Positions 39,853-47,608 of a stretch of DNA of 47,608 nucleotides are shown here, piece after piece; position 1 is the first letter of the stretch; the number at the start of each line of letters is the position of its first letter. The DNA is from an uncultured Helicobacter sp. (GTDB lineage Bacteria > Campylobacterota > Campylobacteria > Campylobacterales > Helicobacteraceae). The notes beneath the pieces were generated by a model, which saw only the letters and a program-made list of their open reading frames with translations, searched no databases and was not told the DNA's origin. The position numbers and the translations under genes are program-made. The stretch lies in the NCBI GenBank assembly GCA_949299115.1, contig CASFZH010000011.1, positions 1 to 47,608 on the forward strand, read 5' to 3'.

Positions 39853-40314
39853 TTAAACATTTTTGCACTTGCTACAAATGACAAATAGTCGCATATCGTG
39901 GCTTACAAGTTGTGTATCAAATTTTTCTGCTATATCAATTTGTAATCTTTCTATTTCAGAATCTACAAATTCAATAATAGCTCCACAATTTAAACAAATA
40001 ATATGATCATGATGTGCTTTTGCAGCAATTTCATAGCGTTTTCCTGTTTTATCGGCTTCAAGTGCGGTAATAAAATGCTCTTTTTCTAAAAAACTTAGGA
40101 TTCTATAAACTGAAGAAATGCTAGTATTTTTGTCTTTAATACGTAATTGATTGGCAATCTCTTCTGGACTTAAATGAGTGCCACTTTTATATAAGACACC
40201 AATAATTTCTTCACGTTGTTTGGAATTTTTTAACCCATTTTTTTTGATTGAGTTACGTAATCTCTCAAGAATGGAGTCAAGTGTCTCCAAACGTTTTGTT
40301 ATGGTCTTATCCAT
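39853..40314 (-). CDS. fur: Ferric uptake regulator Fur
   Basis: A 153-residue metal-dependent repressor. The winged-helix DNA-binding domain (about 20-95) has HLSPEEIANQLR and SISSVYRILSFLEK. The metal and dimerisation part has AHHDHIICLNCG (100-111; His ligands plus C107xxC110) and a second C147xxC150 near the end. It has the extended N-terminus of Helicobacter/Campylobacter Fur. It controls iron uptake and storage genes. AAGGAG lies upstream of ATG. It is divergent from the sulfotransferase gene. Confidence 0.93.
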   Translation of the reverse strand: MDKTITKRLETLDSILERLRNSIKKNGLKNSKQREEIIGVLYKSGTHLSPEEIANQLRIKDKNTSISSVYRILSFLEKEHFITALEADKTGKRYEIAAKAHHDHIICLNCGAIIEFVDSEIERLQIDIAEKFDTQLVSHDMRLFVICSKCKNV

Positions 40315-40550
40315 TTTACTGATTCTCCTTGATGTGATAGTAAAGATTAAAAATTATCTACGTAATTACATAGAGTTTATTGTGTATTATAGCAAATAAA
40401 AACAAAAAATATATATATTTCTCAAAATATTTTAAAAATAATAATTACAATGCCATATATTTATAACTTCAACAAACATAATTATATCAATAATTTATTT
40501 TCATATTTTTAGCTTAATCTCCTCAAGAATACCAAAAACTGAATACAATG

Positions 40551-40571
40551 TTTTTTTTTTTTTGATATAAT
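40551..40571 (+). promoter_or_regulatory. T13 tract abutting a TATAAT box
   Basis: T13 (40551-40563) is followed two bases later by TATAAT (40566-40571), 44 bases before the ATG at 40616. The tract lies where the -35 to -10 spacer would be, so length changes would alter promoter spacing. No good -35 box is seen in the current length. The rest of the 300-bp fur/sulfotransferase gap is AT-rich and otherwise blank. Confidence 0.6.
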
Positions 40572-40615
40572 TTAAGCATTTTTAATTGCCATTTATTTTA
40601 TTTCAGGAAATGAAT

Positions 40616-41956
40616 ATGACTGTATATCTCCATATAGGCACGCCAAAAACCGGGTCTACTTCTATATAATATTTTCTTCATACCAACAGAGATGTTCTTA
40701 AAAGATTGGGATATTTATATCCTTGTAGTATTTTGAATCTACCTCATTCTGACCATAATGTATTTGCATTTGAGCTAAAAATTCATTTGGAGAATAAAGC
40801 GTGGATTCCTCCAAGCCTTCATGAATTGCAAAAAGAATTGGCATTGTCTCAGCCTAACAATGTCATTATCTCTAGCGAAGTTTTGCAACTTGAGTTTAAT
40901 GCCCTGCAAGATGTTGAATATCTTAAAAATCTTTTAGTTCGAATAGGTTTCACACAAATATACATCATAATCTATTTGAGACATCCACAAGATTTATTTG
41001 TATCTATGTGTTCTCAAGTATTAAAAAATAGGCAAAATGAAATTTTTTTATGCCATCTTAAAGATGATACGTATCAGCATATGTATAATTATAAGGAAAC
41101 TATACAAAATTATGAAAAGGTTTTTGGCAGAGAAAATTTAAGAATACGTCTCTTTGATAAGGAAGAGTGGTATGAGAAAGATTTATTAAAAGACTTTCTT
41201 GCTACTATAGATGTAGAATGCAGCACAGATTTCGTTTTTCCACCCAAACGAAATGAGACTTTGGACCTGCTTGGCATGGAGATTCTTAAAAGAGTAAATG
41301 CTTTTGATATACCTGTGAAAGATAAGTATGTGGACATAGTGTCATATTTTGAAAAGCACTATTCTTCTCGTGATTCTAGTGTAAAATTTATGCCACCAAA
41401 AGAACTCTATCAAGCTTATGGTGATTACTTTATGGAATCAAATGAATGGGTAAGGCAGCATTTTTTTCCACATAAAGACGCACTTTTCCCTCCAAAAAAT
41501 TTAGAACATTATCAAGAAAATTATGAACTTAAAGAAATGAAACCAGAATATTTGGACACAATAGGGGTATGTATCGCCGATATTCTTAGTGATTTAGCCA
41601 TTTATAAAGCCTATCATAATGATGTATCTTATAGGTTAGGAAGTGCAGTGTTACACAATGCACATGGTTTCTTAGGATATATTAAAACACTTTTTGCCGT
41701 TTTGTATATAAAAAAACAAGAGGAATATTATAAACACAAGAAAGACTCGCAGATAATTGAATACGATATGAATCCCCTTAAGATTTCAAAAGATTCTTTT
41801 ATCCATTATGCTGGATATACTTTAAACAATGTTGAAAACAAATATGAAAAGAAATACGGGGGGGGGGGGGCAAGCCCCTTTCTTCCGTTTGCGAGTCTTT
41901 TGGCGAATTGCAAGAAAAATATATGGATTAAGAAAAAATTACAAAAAGCGATGTAA
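40616..41956 (+). pseudogene. PAPS-dependent sulfotransferase with in-frame stop
   Basis: The true N-terminus is at 40616 (MTVYLHIGTPKTGSTSI), which is the 5'-phosphosulfate-binding loop of sulfotransferases. Codon 18 (40667-40669) is TAA, where CAA (Gln) would be expected. The same frame continues uninterrupted from YFLHTNRDVLKRLGYLYP to 41956. The 3'-phosphate site is visible as IIYLRHPQDLFVS. Restored, the protein would have 446 residues. A G13 run (41858-41870) lies near the end; in the G12 frame the product would be 460 residues, with a basic tail ending at 41999, eight bases into cysD. The enzyme would move sulfate from PAPS to an acceptor such as a surface glycan. As read it is inactive, unless a start downstream of the stop is used, which would lack the PAPS loop. 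Confidence 0.8.
41858..41870 (+). repeat. G13 homopolymer in the sulfotransferase gene
   Basis: Thirteen G in an AT-rich gene, a classical contingency tract of Helicobacter and Campylobacter surface-modification genes. With G13 the protein ends at 41956. G12 (or 15) gives a 43-residue basic tail ending at 41999. G14 gives a short tail of about 20 residues. Confidence 0.9.
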
Positions 41957-41991
41957 AAACGCAAAGAAGCTAAACAAAAAAGCGGGGCTGC

Positions 41992-42897
41992 ATGATTAAG
42001 CCCCTTACTTATCTACAGCATTTAGAATCCGAATCTATCTACATTATCCGCGAGGTTGTGGCGGAGTTTGAGAATCCCGCTATGCTATATAGTATAGGCA
42101 AAGATAGTGCCGTACTACTTCATCTTTTGCAAAAGGCTTTTTATCCTGCTATACCACCCCTACCTTTGGTGCATGTGGATACAAAATGGAAGTTTAAAGA
42201 AATGATAGCCTTTCGCGACAAGCGTGCTAGAGAGGTTGGTATGGAGCTTATCGTCTATACTAACTCAAAGGGTGAGGAGCTTAATATTTCACCCTTTACA
42301 CATGGCTCCTCAATGCACACAGATATTATGAAGACCCAAGCCTTAAGGCAAATGCTAAATATGTATCGTTTTGACGCCATCTTTGGTGGAGCAAGGCGAG
42401 ATGAAGAAAAATCACGTGCAAAAGAGCGAATCTATTCCTTTCGCGATAGCTTTCATCGATGGGACCCCAAGAATCAACGGCCAGAGCTATGGAATCTTTA
42501 CAATGGTAGACATAAAAAAAGCGAGTCTATACGCATCTTTCCGCTTAGTAATTGGAGTGAGCTTGATATATGGCAGTATATCTATCTTGAGAATATCCCA
42601 ATTCCTCAACTATATTTTGCCAAAGAACGCAATGTAGTGGAGTATATGGGAGCAAAGATTTTAGTAGATGATGAGCGTATGCCAAAGGAGCTAGTAAGCA
42701 GAGCAAAAAAAGAGCTTGTAAGATTCCGCACACTTGGATGCTATCCGCTCACAGGAGCGATAGAATCTAGTGCAAAAGATGTCGCGAGTATTGTAAAGGA
42801 ACTTATCGCAGCTACCACGAGTGAGCGTCAAGGTAGGCTTATAGATAGCGATGTAAATTCTAGTATGGAGAAGAAAAAGCAGGAGGGGTATTTCTAA
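41992..42897 (+). CDS. cysD: Sulfate adenylyltransferase subunit 2 (CysD)
   Basis: A 301-residue enzyme of the PP-loop ATP pyrophosphatase family, of normal length and intact. The ATP motif is [14 protein letters not shown] (33-46), followed by [35 protein letters not shown] and [15 protein letters not shown]. With the GTPase CysN it makes adenosine phosphosulfate from sulfate and ATP. The start has only a weak GGGG upstream. The alternative sulfotransferase frame ends across its ATG (TAA at 41997-41999), which suggests translational coupling. cysN starts 16 bases after its stop. Confidence 0.95.
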   Translation: MIKPLTYLQHLESESIYIIREVVAEFENPAMLYSIGKDSAVLLHLLQKAFYPAIPPLPLVHVDTKWKFKEMIAFRDKRAREVGMELIVYTNSKGEELNISPFTHGSSMHTDIMKTQALRQMLNMYRFDAIFGGARRDEEKSRAKERIYSFRDSFHRWDPKNQRPELWNLYNGRHKKSESIRIFPLSNWSELDIWQYIYLENIPIPQLYFAKERNVVEYMGAKILVDDERMPKELVSRAKKELVRFRTLGCYPLTGAIESSAKDVASIVKELIAATTSERQGRLIDSDVNSSMEKKKQEGYF

Positions 42898-42913
42898 TGC
42901 AAAAGGTATTTCT

Positions 42914-44499
42914 ATGAATAGCAAAAAACCTTGCCTTAAACAGAATCTAAGCAGTGATTCTTGCCACAAATCAAATGCGATGCTATTTGATGATTCGCAT
43001 ATATTAGAGAATGATAGGGAGCTTTGCCGTTTTATCACTTGCGGGAGTGTTGATGATGGTAAATCCACACTGATAGGACGGCTTTTATATGACACAAAAA
43101 CACTTTTTGTAGACCAGCTTAGCACATTGCAAAAAGAGAGTAAAAAATATGGCACACAAGAGAGAATCTAGATTTTGCCCTTTTAGTTGATGGGCTATCG
43201 AGCGAACGAGAGCAAGGCATAACTATCGATGTGGCATATCGATTTTTTAGCACACAAAAACGCAAATTTATTATCGCCGATACCCCGGGTCATGAACAAT
43301 ACACAAGGAACATGGCGACAGGTGCGAGTACTGCAGATATTGCTATCATTTTAATAGATGCAAGAAAGGGTGTGCTTACCCAGACTAAAAGACATTCTTA
43401 TATTGTGAGCCTGCTTGGGATTAAACATTTTCTTATTGCGATTAATAAAATGGATTTGGTAGGCTATGATGAAGGACGATTTAGAGCGATATGCAAGGAC
43501 TATGAGGAGATTCTAAAAGAGCTTAAGAAGGATATAGCGGTGCATTATATCCCCATATCTGCTTTACACGGAGAAAATATCGTAAGCAAGAGTGAGAATC
43601 TTACATGGTATAAGGATAAAACGTTGCTAGAGTGGTTAGAGAGCATAGAGTTAGATTCAGGACAACAAGGTGAGTTTATTTTGCCCGTGCAGTATGTCAA
43701 TCGTCCGCATTTGAACTTTCGTGCATTTTGCGGACAAATCGCAAGTGGAAGCGTGAATGTGGGTGATGAAGTGCTAGTGTTACCTTCAATGCAGGAATCA
43801 CGCATAGCACACATTATCACAAGTGCGATACAAAACCCCCACGCTCTCACCCAAGACCAAACCCCACAATACGCACAAGAGGCGTCCGCTCCTATGTCTG
43901 TAAGCGTGTGTTTACAAGATGAGAAAGATATCTCAAGGGGCGATTATATCGTGTCAAAAAACCATAGTTTGATTATGAGTAATATCTTTAAGGCGATGGT
44001 TATTTGGCTTAGTCAAACACCCCTTGAGCTTGGAGTGTCGTATTTGCTAAAAAGCACACACAATCTCTGTAATGCAGTTATTATAGATATAGCGTATAAA
44101 AAAGATATGGAGAGTTTTAATAATGTTAGTGCAGATTCCTTGTGTCTTAATGATATAGCACAATGCACCCTAAGGCTTGATAAGACACTGCCTTTGCAAT
44201 GCTATGAAAACAATAAGATTCTAGGAGCATTTATTATCATAGATAGATATTCTAATCAGACACTTGGTGCGGGAATGATAGAGGATATTATAGAATCTCA
44301 AGCAATATTAGATTCTATAATGTGCTTAGAGTCCTCAAATAGCACAGAATCTATAATAAATGATACTTTGCAGTGTAGTAACCAAGATTCTAAAAATTTT
44401 TTAGAATCTACACCACACAGAATTTACACAGATTCTGAAATTGCTCTAAATAGATTCATACGCACACAGTATCCGGAATGGGGGTGCAAAAAAATATGA
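42914..44499 (+). pseudogene. cysN: Sulfate adenylyltransferase subunit 1 (CysN), frameshifted
   Basis: GTPase subunit of ATP sulfurylase with an EF-Tu-like fold. G1 is GSVDDGKS (44-51), G3 is DTPGHEQYTRNM and G4 is NKMD. The frame breaks at about 43160: KKYGTQ is followed by ERI and a stop at 43169, while the other frame resumes [23 protein letters not shown]. Adding one G (CAAGAGAG to CAAGGAGAG) restores [12 protein letters not shown], the conserved sequence, and gives 528 residues. This is therefore a one-base deletion outside any long homopolymer. The second part lacks the P-loop and would not bind GTP alone. No fused APS kinase domain is present. The stop overlaps the permease ATG (ATGA, 44496-44499). 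Confidence 0.85.
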
Positions 44500-46249
44500 T
44501 AGATATATTGCTAGATACACTCAAAAATCTTCATGTTATGAAATTCATTGTAGGCACAACCCTCCTTCTCTTACTTATCTTACTGCTACAAAACAAATAC
44601 AAGCCCTCTTTGCTCTTTACTTCTGTAGCGGGGTTGTATTATGTGCTTGGTTATTTGGATTTTAAGGTTTGGGTTAGTTCTTATGTGAATGATTCACTGA
44701 TATCTTTAGTATTATTGCTACTTGTCTCTATCGCAGTGGAAAAAAGTGTGGTTATAGAGTATTGCTCACGCTTTATCATAGGGAAAAACTATCTGTTTTC
44801 ACTTTTTAGGCTTGGGGTGTTAACCTCTGCTATTTCAGCATTTTTAAATAATACAGCTGTTGTGGCGAGCTTTATGGGGATTATCAAAAATAATAGATTC
44901 CAATCCCCATCAAAGCTCCTTATACCGCTCTCTTATTTTGCTATCGTTGGTGGTACAATCACACTCATTGGCACTTCTACCAATCTCATTGTCAATTCCT
45001 TTGTGGTGCAAAATGGCATGGAGAGTCTAAAAATGTTTGATTTTTTGCCTATTGGGCTTACTTTAAGTATTGGTATGCTTGTAGTACTGATATTTTTTTC
45101 AAATCTTTTACCTACATACACAAACAAACCGCAGAATCTAAAAGACCATTTAATCGCATTAAAAGTGTTAGATTCTAGCACTTTAGTGGGGAGAAGCATA
45201 CAAGAAAATAAACTAAGAAATTTAGAATCGCTGTTTTTGGTGGAGATTCAAAGAAATGGGTTAAGTATTGCACCTGTTTCGCATAATGAGATTATACAAA
45301 AAGGTGATTGGCTGATTTTTAGTGGGGATATTACGCATTTGCAGACACTTAAAAAGTTCGATGGTTTGGAATTAGGCGAGGGCTATAACATAGACAAGAC
45401 AAGATTTATAGACACCATTATCACGCCCACTTCAAGTCTCATAGGGAAAAGATAAAAGAGGTGTATTTTAGAGCAAAATTTGATGCGGCGATTGTCTCAA
45501 TGCAGCGTGGCGATAGGAGAATTACAAAAATTGGTGAGAGTGTATTGCAGGCTGGAGATAGATTAGTTTTGGCTATTGGTAAGGACTTTGAGACACGAGA
45601 GAATTTTAGTAAAAATTTCTACTTGCTTTCTCATATCAAGCAAACCCAGAGATTCACAAATGCACAGAGTTTTTGGGTAATCTTTGGGTTTTTAGCAGCT
45701 ATTATTACCTCTGCCCTTGAGCTTGTAGCATTTAGTAAGGCACTGCTTGTATTTTTAGCTATCTTGCTTAGTTTTAGGTTATTACATCTTGCAGAGATAC
45801 GTAGGCACTTCCCCTTTGATATATTCTTTATTGTTGGTTCATCTCTAGCTATTACAAAGGTATTAGTCGATAGTGGTTTGGCTAAAGATTTAGCGGATTG
45901 TATCATCGGAATCTTTGGAAGTTATGGTGTATATGGTGGCTTTGTGGGCGTGTATTTGCTTACTTTACTTTTGACAGAATTTATCACAAATAATGCCGCA
46001 GCTGCCCTTGCTTTCCCCATAGGTTTTGCTACTGCTGTGGAGCTAGGAGTGAATCCGCTACCCTTTATTTTTGCTGTGGCTTATGGTGCAAATGCGGGAT
46101 TTATGATACCGCATGGCTACCAAACACATTTAATGGTAAGTTCGCTGTGTGAATATAAGATAATGGATTTTATCAAGATAGGCTTTGTAGTTTCTATCGT
46201 GTATAGCACCATCGTGCTTGTTGGCGTACCTTTGGTATTTGCATTTTGA
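44496..46249 (+). pseudogene. SLC13/DASS-type sulfate permease with RCK_C domain, frameshifted
   Basis: Two frames (to 45455 and from 45461) form one transporter of about 584 residues. The N-terminal half has about five helices with the SLC13 motif FLNNTAVVASFMGII and GTITLIGTSTNLIVNSFVV. A soluble TrkA-C/RCK_C region sits in the middle and the second half has FLTEFITNNAAAALAFPIGFA-like helices. The break falls inside the soluble region: IGKR then TAA (45453-45455), while the next frame reads KIKEVYFRAKFDAAIVS. One extra A (AGATAAA to AGAATAAA) gives IGKRIKEVYFRAKF. The ATG at 44496 overlaps the cysN stop; an in-frame ATG at 44478 is also possible. Context implies sulfate uptake for CysDN. 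Confidence 0.8.
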
Positions 46250-46778
46250 GAATTTATCTTTGGTGTGCAACGCTAGAATTTTATTTCAAGTTTGGATTCT
46301 AAGATTCTAATAAGTTTAAAAGTGAGAGATAAAGATAACCATTAAGCCATTGTAACAAGAAAAAATACAATATGCAATTTGCTCATCAAATGTATTGTGA
46401 TATAAATTACATTTTTTACACTTTTTTATATTTTTTATAATGCAACTAAATACAGTATAGAGATTAAAATTAAAATCCAAAATACAAAAAACATTCTATA
46501 TTATATATTAACAATTATGCTTTATTGTCTCATTTTTTATTTCTCTTTATCAGTTGATATATATTAGAAATCATTATTATTTTTATACTTTTCTTGTGTG
46601 CTGTAAGACTTTAAAATCGAGATAAGCTCAAAGACCGATGATAAAAATTCTTTTAATCATGATGGGAGTAAGAATAGGAAAACAATAATATGATAGATTT
46701 TCATTTCCAAGACATAAGACTCTTGAGCCTTACAATAAAGTCATGATACGATAAAGGTTATAAAAAGCGAAATATTGA
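46250..46778. other. Gene-free AT-rich region after the sulfation cluster
   Basis: No credible ORF, RNA gene or strong terminator hairpin. It starts with ordinary intergenic sequence carrying an AGATTCTAAGATTCTAA word and becomes very AT-rich around 46420-46560. Confidence 0.45.
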
Positions 46779-46991
46779 AAAATTTACATAATTAAAATCT
46801 ACACAAAGAATAAAGAAAATCAGAGAGAAAAGGTTACAAAATCAATCTATCCTAGTTTATAGGCAAAACAGCCACAATCCTATACATTTACAAATGATAA
46901 GAACTATGATTATAGAATTATTGACACCACAAACAAAGCAATTATTGAAAAGATAAACAATAAACATGAGTATGACTATTTTTATTTGTAA
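46779..46991 (+). pseudogene. Coding remnant with internal stop, unknown
   Basis: One frame reads about 70 codons from KIYIIKIYTKNKENQREKV through TAG (46860-46862) to AKQPQSYTFTNDKNYDYRII and on to DYFYL, TAA at 46989. There is no start codon. The balanced Asn/Asp/Lys/Tyr composition on both sides of the stop looks like decayed coding sequence rather than random AT DNA. I cannot name the ancestor. Confidence 0.35.
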
Positions 46992-46994
46992 CAT

Positions 46995-47400
46995 TTTTCC
47001 TTACTTAGTTGAGGATATGAAATATACGAAACATCTAACACATGTGAAACATCTCTGATATTTTTTTATCCTATTTTTTCTTTTCTGTTGTCATATTGAT
47101 GTATAACCGGAATATCTTTCTGCTGCCATGCAAAGGCTTAAGCCTGAAATATTTATAAAATATCTTAAATATTTTATGAGATTCTTCATTTTGCTAAGGC
47201 AAAGCTTGGAATGACAAAAAAGTAAGGTTTACCAAATGACAGAACAAGTAAGCTTAGATTCTCAAGCTTTAGTTTCAAAATGAAAGCAAAAAGCAAAGGT
47301 TTAGAATGATGAAATCTCTGTCATGTTGAGTCTTTATAGATGTTCTATTTCTTTCCTTGTTGTGTTTTTCTTGCGTCATGTTGAGGATATGGAATCTGAA
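46995..47400. repeat. Degenerate GTCATRTTGAG repeats
   Basis: Fragments of the dispersed repeat: TTGAGGATATGAAATATACGAAACATCTAAC-like sequence near 47010, GTCATATTGATG near 47089, GTCATGTTGAG at 47321 and CGTCATGTTGAGGATATGG near 47376. They are more diverged than the copies at 32-34 kb. A short frame opening at 47323 is built partly from this repeat and is not credited as a gene. Confidence 0.55.
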
Positions 47401-47491
47401 GCAATCCTAGTTGATAAATCATCGTGCTTTGAGCCTTTTAGCCCAAACTTTGCAAGAGATATAGAAAATAAGTTTGAAGAAAGGCAAAACT

Positions 47492-47608
47492 ATGTATTTA
47501 TCCTACTTTATTCACAGCAGCAGACTCACACGCACCTTATGCGGATATGCAAAGCCCATGAGTGATGGTATCTTTTTGCTCAATATAAGTGAGTCAAGAG
47601 TACAAAAT
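47492..47608 (+). CDS. Start of an unidentified gene running off the right edge
   Basis: The ATG at 47492 is preceded by AAAGG with a seven-base gap and stays open for 39 codons to the window end (MYLSYFIHSSRLTRTLCGYA, then KPMSDGIFLLNISESRVQN). The ribosome site and the absence of repeat sequence favour it over the overlapping frame 47323-47565. It is too short to identify. Confidence 0.35.
   Translation, partial: MYLSYFIHSSRLTRTLCGYAKPMSDGIFLLNISESRVQN

Noticed and set aside
47323-47565. 80-codon frame at the right end as a gene
   Set aside because: Its first third is made of the dispersed GTCATGTTGAGGATATGG repeat, and a start with a proper ribosome site lies in another frame at 47492.

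Overview
The window is AT-rich Campylobacterota DNA, most likely from an enterohepatic Helicobacter. The evidence is gene content and order: bifunctional ispDF next to an HP1021-type orphan regulator and an ATP-sulfurylase-like gene, plus Fur, an OprD-like porin, a FadL-like protein and purA with a HisZ-like gene. The many intergenic AGAATCT/AGATTCT words and long homopolymer tracts fit the same assignment. The species cannot be fixed from sequence reading alone. I found no rRNA, tRNA, insertion sequence, CRISPR array or integrase.

Layout. 1-5106: repeats, then a three-gene cassette on the + strand. It has a double helix-turn-helix regulator broken at an A13 tract, a 774-aa protein and a 361-aa protein; I recognise neither of the last two. 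5425-8250: a divergent pair encoding a von Willebrand A lipoprotein and an exported beta-propeller. 8699-11847: ktrB-ktrA potassium uptake and a WecA/MraY-type sugar-phosphate transferase, closed by a strong hairpin. 11990-13915: groES-groEL behind a good promoter and a diverged CIRCE operator. 14828-17911 (- strand): galE, pstS, pstC; pstS has its halves in permuted order and pstA/pstB do not follow. 18010-20305: a hotdog thioesterase and a porin. 20306-21348: a gene-free AT-only region with two large palindromes. 21349-27823 (- strand): rpsI, rplM, a MORN/PDZ fusion, an ATP-sulfurylase-like protein, the HP1021-like regulator and ispDF. 28069-29427: thiC. 30347-33702: two outer-membrane proteins with about 120-residue extensions before their export signals, embedded in intergenic repeats. 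34162-36290: purA and a HisZ-like gene. 36504-38535: an unknown 147-aa protein and gltX. 38665-40314 (- strand): a PilP-like and PilO-like pair and fur. 40616-46249: a sulfate activation and sulfation cluster (sulfotransferase, cysD, cysN, SLC13-type permease). 46250 to the end: gene-poor, with repeats, a coding remnant and the start of a gene that runs off the edge.

How the parts fit. The cluster at 40616-46249 reads as sulfate import, activation and transfer to an acceptor, probably a surface glycan, because no sulfate-reduction genes accompany it. Three of its four genes are broken in this copy: an in-frame stop in the sulfotransferase and one-base deletions in cysN and in the permease. 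The sulfotransferase also carries a T13 tract in its promoter spacer and a G13 tract near its 3' end. In the reading frame a G12 tract would give, the protein ends overlapping the cysD start.

The best candidate for an undescribed system is the cassette at 930-5106: a slippable tandem-domain regulator ahead of two tightly spaced genes with no family I can name. Contingency tracts (A13, T14, T13, G13) recur in the window and suggest that several surface or accessory functions switch by slipped-strand mispairing.
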